The notes under the pieces were generated by a model that searched no databases, was not told where the DNA came from, and saw only the letters and a list, made by a program, of their open reading frames with translations. The position numbers were made by a program, and so were the translations under genes. DNA of 64,000 bases, taken from positions 21,312,053 to 21,376,052 of the forward strand of contig OZ024807.1 in the NCBI GenBank assembly GCA_964017045.1. The letters run 5' to 3'. Below are positions 33,558-45,800 of this stretch, piece after piece; position 1 is the stretch's first letter, and each line of letters begins with the position of its first letter. The DNA is from Omphiscola glabra. Its lineage: Eukaryota; Mollusca; Gastropoda; Lymnaeidae.

Positions 33558-33627
33558 ATGGGAACTGATTTCCCTACTCTTAACGCTTATTTAACTATTA
33601 TATGTGTTTTAATAATCGGAGTGCCAG
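33558..33627 (+). CDS. Signal-peptide exon, orphan lectin or alternative first exon
   Basis: ATG at 33558, product MGTDFPTLNAYLTIICVLII then GVP, a good hydrophobic signal core. Donor gtaagatct at 33628 leaves phase 1. The next in-phase exon is the lectin-like exon at 33790. The same phase would also allow splicing to Ig1 at 40172, making this a possible alternative start of the receptor gene. Confidence 0.55.
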
Positions 33628-33789
33628 GTAAGATCTCCTTAAACATTATATTCTGCCTGTGTTTCTAAAATAGAAAAATAATTTGTGTAAAAATCTCTTA
33701 ACATTTTATGATAGATTATACTTTATTAATTCGTTATTTTAAAGAATTTATTTTTCATAAGCATTTTTTTTTCTTGTTGTTGCTGATAG

Positions 33790-33897
33790 GGACAATTTCA
33801 AACTCATCGTGTTCAGGATCCGGTGCAACATCTCTTAATGGAACATGCTACAGATATTATGCTGCTGCCGTCACGTGGTTTAAGGCGAAGGTAATCA
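33790..33897 (+). CDS. N-terminal piece of a C-type lectin domain
   Basis: Acceptor gttgctgatag, donor gtaatc. Phase 1 entry gives GTISNSSCSGSGATSLNG, then TCYRYYAAAVTWFKAK. The pattern C-x-G..LNG-x-CY-x-Y...A-x-TW-x-x-A is the first strand and helix of a C-type lectin-like domain. The exit is phase 0, so it cannot join Ig1 (phase 1). I find no later lectin exons (no WIG/WND-type segment) in the next 2.7 kb, so this may be a gene remnant or the rest may be distant. Copy number outside the window is unknown. Confidence 0.6.
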
Positions 33898-34177
33898 TGT
33901 CCCTGTGATAATTTATTACAATCTAACAATTTACATGTGTTTTTGTTTTTAAAAAACAACATACTCCTTAACGTTGGCAGAATGATAATTTAATTAAAAA
34001 CCATAATAATCATTTTTAAATAAAAATTTAATATGTATACAAATTAATTACTTTTATAAATTTGAAGCTCTTTGTACAAAATGTAGGCTTTAATTGTTAA
34101 CATTTTAAAGCAAGTTATGTTCAAGCACATACCTTACAACAACAAAAAAATCATGCTCAGTCTTATTTTATAAACGA

Positions 34178-34702
34178 CTGGCAAGTACTCGGCAGGCGTT
34201 GCAATTCCGCTCAAAGTAAAAAGGTGTCTCTGTAATAAAAAACCATTTTAAAATTGTTTTACTAATTCAGAAACCTTCTTATGATGTCACACAAAAAAAC
34301 TGAAATGTCGCTATCTGTATTTGTTTAAAATCCATCCACCCATGAAATAGCTCTATTGGAAATTATATTTATATCGCTTATAATAGAAAACAAAACAATT
34401 TAAAGGCCCCTGACAGAAAACAGAATAGTTTACGAACTTAGAAACATTTGAGGGCGTGTGCAAAACAACTTACCAAACATTTGTTACGGAAATTATTTTT
34501 GCATAGCTGGTATACAGAAAAAAAAAAGAATTTAGGGCCCTTGCCTAAAACAGAAAATTGTAAAATGGTTACATAATTTCAGAAAATGTTGCGATTATGC
34601 GAATAAAAACTCACCAAATGTTTTATTGCAATCGAATGAAGTGTATAGGAACGCATACAAGACATACATACATTGAAAAAGAAATTCATTTATATGTATA
34701 GA
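34178..34702 (-). mobile_element. Small Helitron of the same family, minus strand
   Basis: On the minus strand it starts TCTATACATATAAATG (TC at 34702-34701, preceded by A). It ends ...GCAACGCCTGCCGAGTACTTGCCAG before T, the same 3' end as the 1123-5068 element except CTAG has become CCAG. It includes one unit with TGCGTTCCTATACAC and ATTCGATTGCAATAAAAC. 525 bp, no coding. Confidence 0.7.
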
Positions 34703-36640
34703 TATATTGATGGCGTATTATGATAGTTTTTAAAGGTCACTGACTTATAGAAAGCGGCGGCTTTGACACAGATACACCTCGAAGTGCATAATGCAATGGG
34801 ACGTGACATACAAAGGATTTGGTGCAAAAACTGTTCTTAGTAATGCTTGTGAGCAGAATCGTTAGTGTAATTGAGCAATAAGAACTGTATTCATAGTGCC
34901 GTTGAGCTAGTAATAAGCTCTTAATTTCAAAATAAAGTCTATGTCAACTATTATAACATATAAACATTGAAATTGATTTTGGTTTGTTTTTTCTTCACTC
35001 CGGTGTAATGATACTATTTGATATAATTGTTTCATTAGGTGATTACGTACTGCCTTATTCTAAACAAATCCGAAATTTTCAAAGGTTTTGCAAATGCTAA
35101 ATTATATAGGTTTTGGTAATATATTATTATTCCCCCCCCCCCCCCCAATCAAAGTAGCCAATATTGAGATTAATCATTTATTTTATTATTACTTTTTTAA
35201 AATTATCTTCTTTCAAAGAACTCCTCTGATTGTGTTTAAAAGGTCTGTTAAAGCCATCAAGTTACAATAACAGATTGAGTGTCACCCAAATAAAAAATAC
35301 TTTGAGAAATGTCATTCTGTTAACTGATTTCTTTTATACACAAATAAACACATTAGTAAGAATTAATGAAAGCAGTTCGAAGTATTGCACGTTATTTTTT
35401 TTGGGGGGATGTGGTCTTATTAGATTACACAAATGTTTATCTACTTGTCGGCAGGCAAGCGTTTTTTTTATATAACGAATACTTTACTGATTGTATTAAA
35501 TCTAGTCGTAAAGTGCCCAAATACATGCAGTTATAAATGTGTCGAAATCTATTTTATGAGGGAAATTAAATTGCAATTTAATGCACTTGTTTATTTTGAC
35601 GTTTTTTCAAAATTTTAATTGCTTGATTTGAATTTATTTTATGCATATACATAATTAGAGTTGATTTTTTTTATAAACAATTTGTTGTTAAGTGACTATT
35701 CATTTTGCATTAGATTGGAATTATATTTAAACAACCGTAAGTGACCCGATGTTTCAAGTTTAGAAATGCATATTTCGTGATTATTTTATGTGACTATTGA
35801 CATTATCACAAGCTCAACTTTTTTTCAACAATATGTTTTTGATAAACTGTGTTAGTGCCAGTAACGCGTTGATCCATTCTAGTGTCAATTTAACGTTTTA
35901 AAATGTTAATGTCATGTATTAGAATATATTTTAAATACGAATAAATAATTACGTACTTTCGTGAAGTTCAATCAAAAATATTAATTTAAAAAAAAAGAAT
36001 ACAAAAATAAAGACACACATAGACATTTTCATATGGAATTTTGATTCCTAAAATAAATACATTAATTGAAGAGAAGTATCATTCGTATTGAAATCAATCT
36101 AGATTGGTAATAAATCAATGTATAAAACTTGTAATACTTATATAAATATATAATGAGGTGTTGATTGCATTGGAATGTTCTTGTTTTAAACAATGAATTA
36201 TGACTTGCAAATTTTCTAAAACTTTATTGTTGCAAGCGTTATTGTAAAGAAAATGTTTTATTTTTATAACCACAATATCATTAACAATCGTCTAATCAAT
36301 TGAAAATTAAAAATAATAATAATATATTTTTTAGCATTAATTTGTTTCACCAAAAAGATTTATGTATTGAAAAATAAACTGTTTATTATTTTAAATTTAG
36401 AAATTAATTAACATTGAAATATTAGGTTTAAATCCTGACTTCGTTTTTGTTTTGATTGTGCGTAAAAAATATAATCATTTATTTAAAAAAATTCAAATAA
36501 AAATAATGGCAGCTTGTTTAATATCTAAATAAAAAAAATATATATATTATAAATTAAAAGTTTTTGGCTAATTTGGTTAATATTTTTTTTCTACAGGTAA
36601 TTGAAATAAAAACATTTTCTTAAAGCTGTATAAGTATTTG
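34703..36640. other. Spacer upstream of the receptor gene
   Basis: AT-rich; a 17-base C-run at 35131-35147. Frames at 35088-35618 have no family resemblance. The receptor promoter would be expected near the right end, but I see no convincing core motif. Confidence 0.4.
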
Positions 36641-36722
36641 ATGTTTTGCGAAATGATGTTAAGACTGGGAACCTGTTTGGTAGCTTTCATTTTATCATTT
36701 AGGTTTTTCATCCATGACAACA
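36641..36722 (+). CDS. Signal-peptide exon of the multi-Ig receptor
   Basis: ATG 36641 (further in-frame ATG at 36653 and 36656) gives MFCEMMLRLGTCLVAFILSF then RFFIHDN. Hydrophobic core LVAFILSF. Donor gtaagt at 36723 leaves phase 1 (A), which joins Ig1 as ATG. The start is chosen as the longest frame; 36653 or 36656 would give a more compact signal peptide. The 3.4-kb intron to Ig1 contains the Helitron 36799-37561 and the microsatellite. Confidence 0.6.
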
Positions 36723-36798
36723 GTAAGTTATTGTAGGTTTTACATTGTAAATTTTAAAAAGACAAATACACATTTTCATTTAAAGCTATTATTATGCA

Positions 36799-37561
36799 CT
36801 AGCGAGAACCCGGCATGCTTTGCTGCTTTGCATGCCACTCAATGAAAAAAGTGTTTGTGTTTTAATTAAGTTTTAAAATAATTTTTAAATAGAAAATAGT
36901 TATTGTTTTTTTCCGTCAACTTCGTACACAAATAAATTAGAAGTTTTTTCAACGCGTGAGCAGGCAACATATAGCAGTCCACTTGAGAAGCGTGTATTTT
37001 CAAAATTTAGTCCACACACTTGTAGCGATTGATCCACCCACACAGTAGCTCTGTTTTAAATTATATTTAGATAGCTCAAATAGTTATTATTTTTAAAATA
37101 AGGCCCCCGGCCCCAAACGTAAAGTTTTAAAATGGTTGTACTTATGTCACACACAAACTGAAATGTCGTTTGTATTTCATTGATTTCTAGCCACCCATGC
37201 AATAGCACTGATTGAAATTATATTTGTATAGATCATATAAGATAAAAATAATTTGGGGCTCCGGTCCGAAAAGGAATATTTCAAAATAGATAAGCTAATT
37301 CAGAAACCATTGGTGCCCACAACAACTTACCAAAGTGTTATCGCAATCGGATGAATGGTATAGGAACGCATACGAAAATTATATTTAGCTCATAAAAGGG
37401 GGAAAAAAGAATTTAGGTCCCCAGTCCCAAAACGGAATATTGTAAAATGTGTGTAATAATTCAGAAACATTTGCATTTTTTTACAATGCACACAATTTTC
37501 ATCACTTTGGATTGATGGTATAGAAGCACATACGGGATATACATATATAAATATGTATAGA
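36799..37561 (-). mobile_element. Helitron of the same family, minus strand
   Basis: On the minus strand it begins TCTATACATATTTATATATG (TC at 37561-37560, after A). It ends with hairpin GGCATGC...GCATGCC, then gggttctcg and CTAG (36802-36799) before T. The stem is 7 bp, better kept than in the large element. 763 bp, about three degenerate ~170-bp units, no coding. Confidence 0.85.
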
Positions 37562-37606
37562 TTTAGTTTACCGAATAAAGATAACTTTTTTGCAATTATT
37601 CAAGGA

Positions 37607-38240
37607 TGATCTGTCTGACTGTCTGTCTCTCTGTCATTATGTATGTCTCCTTATTTGTATGTCTCTCTGTCTATCTCGCTGTCTGTCTCTCTGTCTCTGC
37701 CTGTCTCTATGTCTCTCTGTCTGTCTCTCTGTCTCTCTGTCGCTCTGTCTGTCTCTGTCTATCTCTCTTTCTCTCTGTCTGTCTCTCTTTCTCTCTGTCT
37801 TTTTCTCTGCCGGTCTATATGTCTCTCTGTCTGTCTGTCTCTCTGTATCTATGTTTGTCTCTCAAGCTGTCTCTCAGTCTGTCTCACTGTCAGTCTCTGT
37901 CTCTCTGTCATTATGTCTGTCTCTCTGTATATCTCTATGTCTGTCTGTCTGTCTATCTATCTGTCTGTCTCTCTGTCTGTCTATGTGTCTGTCTCTCTGT
38001 CTACATCTCTGTCTGTCTGTTTGTCTCTTTGACTGCCTCTCTTTCTGTCTCTCCTTATGTCTCTCCTTCGGTCTGACTGCCTGTCTGTTTGTCTGTCTGT
38101 CTGTTTATCTATATATCTACCTATCTATATATCATCTACCTATCTAAATATTTACCATCTACATGCCTGTCTGCCTACCTACCTACCGGCCCACCTACCT
38201 ACCTACCTACCTACCTACCTACCTAGCTATCTATCAATCA
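37607..38240 (+). repeat. Large TCTG/TCTC then ACCT tetranucleotide array
   Basis: Over 600 bp of TCTG and TCTC words, drifting into TCTA and then CTAC/ACCT. The overlapping long plus-strand frames here are only CLSVCLSL-type repeat translations. It starts 46 bp beyond the 5' end of the minus-strand Helitron. Confidence 0.95.
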
Positions 38241-38398
38241 AGCTACTATCTACATACCTGTTTACCCTCAAAATCTTAAAATCGTGCAATTTCATCAAAA
38301 AATCGTTCAATACATTATCTTAATAGTAAAAAAAACACTCAGTATATATAATGTATACACATCAAAATCGTACATTGTACGCCAAAATCGTAAGAGAA

Positions 38399-38660
38399 AA
38401 CAGGTCTGTATATATCTACCCATCTTTCTATCTATCTACCTATCTCCCTACCTAACTACCTAAATATCTATCTACCTACTTACCTACTTACCAATCTACC
38501 TGCCTACCTACCTTTCTACCTACCTATCTATCCATCCATCCATCCTTTCCTCCTCTTACCCACCCACCCTTCCATCCATCCTTTCATCCATAGCTATCTT
38601 TTATCTACATCTCTATCTATCATCTATCTGTGTATTTGTCTGCCTGTCTTACTATCTTTC
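38399..38660 (+). repeat. CTAT/CTAC/ATCC tetranucleotide array
   Basis: Degenerate continuation of the previous array after a ~160-bp non-repetitive gap. Confidence 0.85.
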
Positions 38661-40171
38661 TATGTAAAAAAATCTCTATTTTTAAAATTAAATTTTCACT
38701 TCTGTGAAGTGATTGGGTTTTGAAATCCCTGGGGATAATTATGAAAATATTTTTATGTTTTGTTAAAGTCATTGATTTTCTTAATTAGTTAACATATGTT
38801 CATATGTAAAATGAGAATATAGCTTCCTTTTTTACAACTGAAATGTCATTGTATTGAAAGATATTGTCATCCAAGTAAAAATCGATATAAATGTATCGAA
38901 GAAGGTTAATTATTGATCAAATTAATTCTGAGGCTTATCTTGTGCTGCACTGGGCAAAATGAATGTATAGTGTATAGTGGGCTACACAGAGTTTTAAAAA
39001 AAATAAATAAATCATCCACTGGAATGTAGCCCACTTTCTTACGCAGAAGATTTTTTTTTTTTGCATTTAATGTGCTTATTTCTTATCTAGATCAGTGATA
39101 ACTGCATTAAAAATGATATTTGGCTATTTAGTTTTGCTACACAAATTTAATTAATAGGCATATTCTAATTAAAATTATTTTTAAATGTAGAGTTTTTACA
39201 ACTTTATAAATTTCATAAAAGTTTATTTTTGGAATGAATAAAAAGTACAAACTTATTAAATGTTAAAAATACAAAGCTAAATTAGTATTTAACTTTAACA
39301 ATTTAAAAAGCAATCAATGCTATTTATTAATTTTACTTATAAGAAGGGGAATGTACATCATCAGTTTTGTCACGCTCTTTTATTAAATCAGATAACTTTT
39401 AGCTTTGGCTAATTAGGCAATTCGCACTATGACGGCATTTGCGTGATTATTTAGAACTAATTAATTTTAATTTTTTTTTCGTCTTATTGACAACGCGCTA
39501 AAGAACGCACTAACAATTACTCATGTTTAGGTTTTCCTCATAAATGTGATTACTGTGTATTTCTTTGATCATATTTTTTCTATTTAATTTCTTTTCATAC
39601 GTTTTAAACGCATATAAAATGCTTAAGATAGTTCCTTAGTTGTTTCTTTATATGTATTTGTATTGTATAATAATAATACTAAAACTTTTGCTAAAATAAA
39701 CATCTAAATTTATTCGATTTCAGTAAAATAATAGAAAATAACTATGTTTGTTTTAAGAGTCCGAACGTATCAAAATATTTTCGGCTCTTTGGCGTTATAT
39801 CCCAATAGCTCATTCTTATATGTAATATATTCTATTAAATAAGAACAATTATGAATTGCTATTTAATGTAATGTAATACATAAGTACACTTATATATGTG
39901 TGTGTATTTATACATACACATATATTGCAAATCAACTAATATTTGATAAAATGTATTAAAAAAGTTGTACAACTACAAATGTAGTTTTAAATTTAAATGG
40001 AAAACTAACCTTATTCTTAAAGTAGCTAAATAAAATAACTTTTTCCCCCTAAATTATTCTATTGCTTAAAGCACAACTTTATGAAAACAAATAATACTAA
40101 AAACAAAAACGTAAATATATATGTATATATATGTACTTTTTTAATAAAAACATATTCCTTCTGTCTTTTAG
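38661..40171. other. Remainder of receptor intron 1
   Basis: AT-rich intron; no exon or element recognised. It ends in the acceptor ccttctgtcttttag. Confidence 0.5.
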
Positions 40172-40495
40172 TGGTAATGTGTGAAGTACTGACTTGTAAT
40201 CCAGCTGAAATTGGAAGTAACCATGAAGTTACATTTAATCTTACATCTAACTGCACGGACGGCCAACCAAGAGTCGATTCACATGATGGCATTTTAGCTA
40301 CATGTCCGAATTACTCTCTGCTATTAAACAGAACTGAGAAGTATAAATTAACTCTATCAAAACAACATAGTAATTATAACATCCTGACATTGATGATATA
40401 CAACATATCGATGACTAGACAAGAATATGATATGTATTTTATTATTGATAACTATTACACAGGACTAACGAAAAGGTGTACCATTTCATTCTATC
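40172..40495 (+). CDS. Ig1 domain exon, divergent
   Basis: Acceptor cttctgtcttttag, donor gtaagt; 324 bp, phase 1 to phase 1, the standard size and phase of a one-exon Ig domain. 108 residues: cysteines at MCEV, TCNP, NCTD, ATCPN and KRCT; five sequons (NLT, NCT, NYS, NRT, NIS). The core Trp is absent and the F strand reads YDMYFII, so the Ig assignment rests on exon size, phase, cysteine spacing and neighbours. Heavy glycosylation suggests an exposed membrane-distal domain. Confidence 0.75.
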
Positions 40496-41096
40496 GTAAG
40501 TATAATAGCATACGTTCATCGCTTTATAGGTACTTTTTTAAGTTATTTAATCACAATGTGTGTTTGTTTGTTTTCTTTTGTTATTTGCTATCTTCGTTTT
40601 TATGTTTTAAGTTGTATATATTGTAACATTATTACATTTCTTTTCCTTTTACATTCTTCGGTTTTGTAAGGCCGATCTTTCATAACACTTCATGATATCC
40701 ACGTTTTCATACAGCCAAACAATTAAGCCTACTTGAGAAGACATTATATTTGCATCACTTCATTTACTTGAATGGCAACGAGCACATAGTAAAATATCAT
40801 CTCTGACAAGAAGAGCAAAAAGTTGTTATTCTTCATATACTTTCTCTAATCTGTACATAGCATTAAGATGCTGTAAAATACTTAGATTCAATGGAGACAT
40901 AGCGAGAGCTGAGATCTAAAATATCCAAACATCTTGTTGACTGTGTAATTCTCTATCTCTCCCATAATTCACTCTACTTCAGGTTTTTATTACTTTACAA
41001 AAAAATATATATAATTTTCCGAAACAAAGTTAGTATTTAAATATATGATCTGTTAGACACATATATATATAAATATATATTTATATATCATTTTAG

Positions 41097-41215
41097 ACAA
41101 AGCAAAGTATTTGAAATGTTCTTCAAATATAACTAAGGATGGATTTAGAGTGGATTGTTTGAGTTCTGAGATGTATCCAGGTGGTCTGTGTGTAATTGAA
41201 ACTAATTTAAAATAT
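41097..41215 (+). CDS. Ig2 domain, first exon
   Basis: Acceptor tcattttag, donor gtaagc; phase 1 in, phase 0 out. Product HKAKYLKCSSNITKDGFRVD then CLSSEMYPGGLCVIETNLKY. Three cysteines and sequon NIT. Confidence 0.75.
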
Positions 41216-41455
41216 GTAAGCATAACAAAGTTTAAAAATATAGTAACCCATAAACTAGACTAAAACGTTTAAGGGATGATTGCCAGTCTAAATATAATGG
41301 AAGTTTAAGCTAATAATTTTTTTTAATGTATTTTAAGTTCTCAATTCCCCCCCCCCCCCGCACCCTTTTATAACTATTTATGTAATTAAAAATATAAATT
41401 TCAACATATGAAGTAAACTATTGCTGGCCACATTTTTTGGTATTTACTATTTCAG

Positions 41456-41654
41456 GGTAATTTTAAGGAGAAAGATATAAATGTTAGATCAAGTAACAGT
41501 CCATACATCAGTAAGCAGTGCACTCTTTCAGTCCCAGTTGCAGAATTGACAGACGGAAAAACGGCTATAAACGTAACGGTTTACCCAAATGTAACTGGCA
41601 AAATACATGACAAGTACATGTACGGAACAAATACAACATTAATTATAAATCTAG
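41456..41654 (+). CDS. Ig2 domain, second exon
   Basis: Acceptor ttactatttcag, phase 0 in; donor gtttgt, phase 1 out. 66 residues from GNFKEKDINV to TLIINL with KQCTLSV, and sequons NVT twice and NTT. It completes the domain begun at 41097. The large duplication starts in view 26 bp after this exon. Confidence 0.75.
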
Positions 41655-41809
41655 GTTTGTAAAAAAAAGTGGTGTTATATAAAAGTCAGAAAAGCTAATT
41701 CATCATTATCATTATATTTCTTATTGTTAGCCATCGCTCAACAAAATAATATTGAAACCTGCATATTATCTTATATCTTACATAAATCAATTTATTCTTA
41801 TTTACAAAG

Positions 41810-42013
41810 AGAGACCATCAGTAAGACTAAGTATAGACACATGTCCGTCTGCTGTAAAAGAAGGAGAGAAAGTAACTTGTCAATGTGAACGGACTGACTC
41901 AAGTGACGTGGATGTTCTCGTTTCTTGGTATGACAACGCTACACGTGACTTCGCCACACCTGACATTGTCAATAACGGATCTATCTTCTTTACGGGAGTC
42001 AGAAATAATAAAG
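41810..42013 (+). CDS. Ig3 domain, first exon (copy B)
   Basis: Identical in protein sequence to 130-333. Here the upstream exon is visible: G from 41654 plus AG gives Glu, which confirms the phase-1 acceptor. Confidence 0.87.
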
Positions 42014-42678
42014 GTATTTTTTAAAATGATAATAAACATATAATGACAACTAAGACGTTAAGTTATTGTATGCAAAAAAATTGTTTCTATTAATGGATAT
42101 AATCGCACATTTTGTTATAGCCTGTATAAACAATTAAGGAAAGTGGTCTTTAAACTGTTATGTTCACTCGCCTTCTTGGGTCCAAATGTCCCACTGCTCG
42201 CCCCACTGTAGAACCAATCAATTTTATCCATTCTGAAAAAAAAAAAACGTCTGTAATAACTTCTGAATAATAAAATAACCCAATAAAATATAACATGTAC
42301 AAAAAAAATTTAAAAAAAATTGTTGTATTCTTTACCCAAACGCTAATTGACAACTTACAAACCATGCAAATGAAAGGCAAATATGGAGAGCAATCTGAAC
42401 TTATTGATATCCATTGTGCCCATCTTCATGTGTTTTACACGTGCTACTTCGTTGCTTTTGCCCAGCTAGTGAAAATATCATATCACAATTTATTTGCATA
42501 GATACTCAATTTTCAAGAAATTTCAAAATAAAAAAAGGCTATTTGGTTTATATTTTGTGTTTGACTGTGCGACATGTGTGTGTGTGTTTGTCTCGTTGTG
42601 TGTGTTTTTGTGGGGAAGGGTTGTGGTGGTGGTACTTTGAAGTTAATTTTATTAATTATTTTTTTACAATTTTTCCAG

Positions 42679-42753
42679 CAGTGTATTATTGCAAGTCAAG
42701 AAACATTTTTGGATGGGAAAGTATCCATGTCTACTATCAACCTACACTATTAT
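42679..42753 (+). CDS. Ig3 domain, second exon (copy B)
   Basis: Same as 1000-1074, with AVYYC and donor gtaagt. Confidence 0.85.
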
Positions 42754-42801
42754 GTAAGTAGGAAATAAACAAAGTTTGGTTTCATTTTTTATATATACAT
42801 A

Positions 42802-45800
42802 TCTATATATATAAAAATGAATAAATGTCTGTATGTATGTATGCATGTCTGTTTGTCTCATATGCGCTCCCACACCATTCATGCGATTGCAACAAAACTT
42901 TGGTGAGTTGTTGGCCACCTACCTAAGCATTTAACTGCGTCATTAAAAAACTTTTCAATTATTTCGTTTTCGGCCGTTAGCCCTTCATTCGTTTTTTTTT
43001 CTAATACGAGCTTTGTAAAAAATATTTCCGTCTGCGCTCCTACACCATTCTTCTGAATGCGCTAAATCTTTGGTAAAATGCTGCAAGCACGCCCACAAAG
43101 GTTTGGAAATAATTATAACCGTTTTAAAATATTCCGTTTTGAGCCAGGGGCCCCGTGTTCGTTTTTTCTAATATGAGCTATATAAATATAGATTCAAACC
43201 GTATGCGCTCCTACACCATTCATGCGATTGCAACAAAACATTGGAGAGTTGTATTCCATAAGCTCGCGCATTTTACTGGGTCATTATAACACTTTTAAAA
43301 TATTTCGTTTTGGCCGTTGGCCCCAAAATCGTTTTTTTTCTGATATGAGCTTTGTAAACAATAGGTTTCGTCTGCGCTCCTACACAATTTATTCGAATAC
43401 GCTAAAACTTTGACGAGATGTTGCGAGCATGCCCACAAAGGTTTCTAAATTATTACAACCGTTTTAAAATATTCCGTTTTGAGCCAGGGGCCCCATGTTC
43501 GTTTTTTCTTATATGAGCTTTATAAATATAATTTTAAACCGTATGCGCTCCTACACCATTCATGTGATTGCAACAAAACTTTTTTGAAAGGTTGTCCATA
43601 AAGTTGCGCATGTTAATAAGTAATTACAATACTTTTAAAATATTTCGTTTTCAGCCGTTGGCCCCAAGTTCTTTTTTTTTCTTATATGAGCTGTGTACAA
43701 AATAATTTCGGTATGCGCTCCTATACCATTCATCTGAATGCGATAAAACTTTAGTAAAATGTTTTACCCACGTCTGCAAAGCTTTTTAAATTATTACAAC
43801 CGTTTAAAATATTCTGTTTTGAGCCAGGGGACCTATGTTCTATTTTCCTATATGAGCTATATAAATATAATTTCAAACCGTATGCGCTTCTACACCATTC
43901 ATGCGATTGCAACAAAACTTTGTTGAAAGGTTGTCCATAAGGTCGCGCATGTTAATGAGTAATTACAATACTTTTAAAATATTCCGTTTTCAGCTGTTGG
44001 TCCCAAATTCTTTTTTTTTCTTATACGAGCTGTGTACAAAATAATTTCTGTATGCGCTCCTATATCATTTATCTGAATGCGATAAAACTTTAGTAAAATG
44101 TTTTACCCACGTCCGCAAAGCTTTTCAAATTATTACAACCGTTTAAAATATTCTGTTTTGAGCCAGGGGACCTATGTTCTATTTTCCTATATGAGCTATA
44201 CAAATAAAATTTCAAACAGAGCTAATGTGTGGATGGATAGATTTTTAATCAAATACAAATAGCGACATTAAATTGTGTGTGTCACATAATAATTAGGTTT
44301 CTGAAGTAGTTACAACACTTTTAAAATAATCCGTTTTTGGCCGTTGGCCCCAAAATCGTTATTTTTCGTATATGAGCTTTGTAAAAAATAATATACGTAT
44401 GCACTCTTTTACCATTTATCTGAATGCGATACAACTTCAGTAATATGTTTCTCTTTTTTTAATTTTGTAATATAATAAGTAGGTTTCTGAAGTAATACAA
44501 CAATTCTACAATATTCCGTTTGTGGCCTGGGGCCTTAATTCGTTTTCCACCCTTATATTATCTATATAATTATCGTATGCATTCCTATACCCTTCATCCG
44601 ATTGCGATAAAAACGTTGGGGAATTGATATGCGCGCTCCCGCAAATGTTTCTAAATTAGAACAACATTTTACAATATTTCGCATGGGCCGATGTCCTTAA
44701 ATTTGTTTTGTTTTCTTTAACAAACTTTATCAAAATAATTTCAATCGGATCTATCAACTCAACCGCCCTTGAACAAATGCCAACAGACATCAATTTGTAG
44801 CAAGAGCAGAGAAAACATGTTTTTGCATGTTAGTGTAGAGAGTATTTTTGTTGTTTTTATAAATAAGCTTGAATTTTGTGACGTATTTTAGAATCGGATA
44901 TAGCTTTGTAAATGTGTTGTGATTTTGAATAGCAATGATGTAGTAATACATCTATTATATAAGAATGATCTATGCTGACCTTAACTCCAAAGAACTGATG
45001 TTCCCATTTTTTAAAACAATCATAGTTTTCTTCTATTATTTTAAGGAACTCGAATCAATGGTAATGCGAAAAATATATTGTATATTCGCTTTAATTTTAA
45101 TAAAATTTTAAGTATTAATAATATAAATTACAAATAAATTTGGAGTAACAACTAAGGAACTATTTTAAACATTTTATATGTGGTTGAAAGTTATGAAAAT
45201 TAATAAAACAAATTATGATCAAAGAATTACAATGTAATCACATTTATCGGGGAAACCAAAACATCTGTTGATTTTAGTGCATTTTTTAAGTACGTTCCAA
45301 ATATTGCGTAATAAAAGTAAAACTAATTTGTTATAAATATTAACGGAAATGACGTCAGAACTCAAATTGTCTATTTATTCAATGCAAAAATTTATCTGAT
45401 TTAATAACCGCGCCTAATAAAATTTATAATGTATTTCCCCCTTCCTAAAAGTAAAATTAATAAATATAATAGATTGCTTTTTAAATTGTTACAATTTAAA
45501 AAATGAAATACAATTTTTACTTTTATTCTTTCCAAAAATATACATTTATGAAATTTATAAATTAGTAAAAAAAAAACAAAGAAAACTAACCTTTAAATAT
45601 ACTTTTAATACGAAAATGCCGTTTAATGCAATCAGTGCAGCGAAACTACATATCCATATAGCATCCACTAATGCACTTATCACTCATTTAAATAAGAACA
45701 AAGCATTTGAAATGCAAAAAAAATGTTTTTGCGTAAGTAAGTGGATTACAATCCCGTGGATGATTTTATTAATTTCTTTAAAACTCTGTTTGGGGGAGGG

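Noticed and set aside
36704..36722. Tiny exon between tttatcatttag and gtaagt
   Set aside because: The AG lies within the open signal-peptide frame that starts at 36641 and uses the same donor; the longer first exon explains it better.
37590..38147. Overlapping 129-185-codon frames rich in Cys, Leu and Ser
   Set aside because: They are three frames of one TCTG/TCTC microsatellite, all open only because of the repeat.
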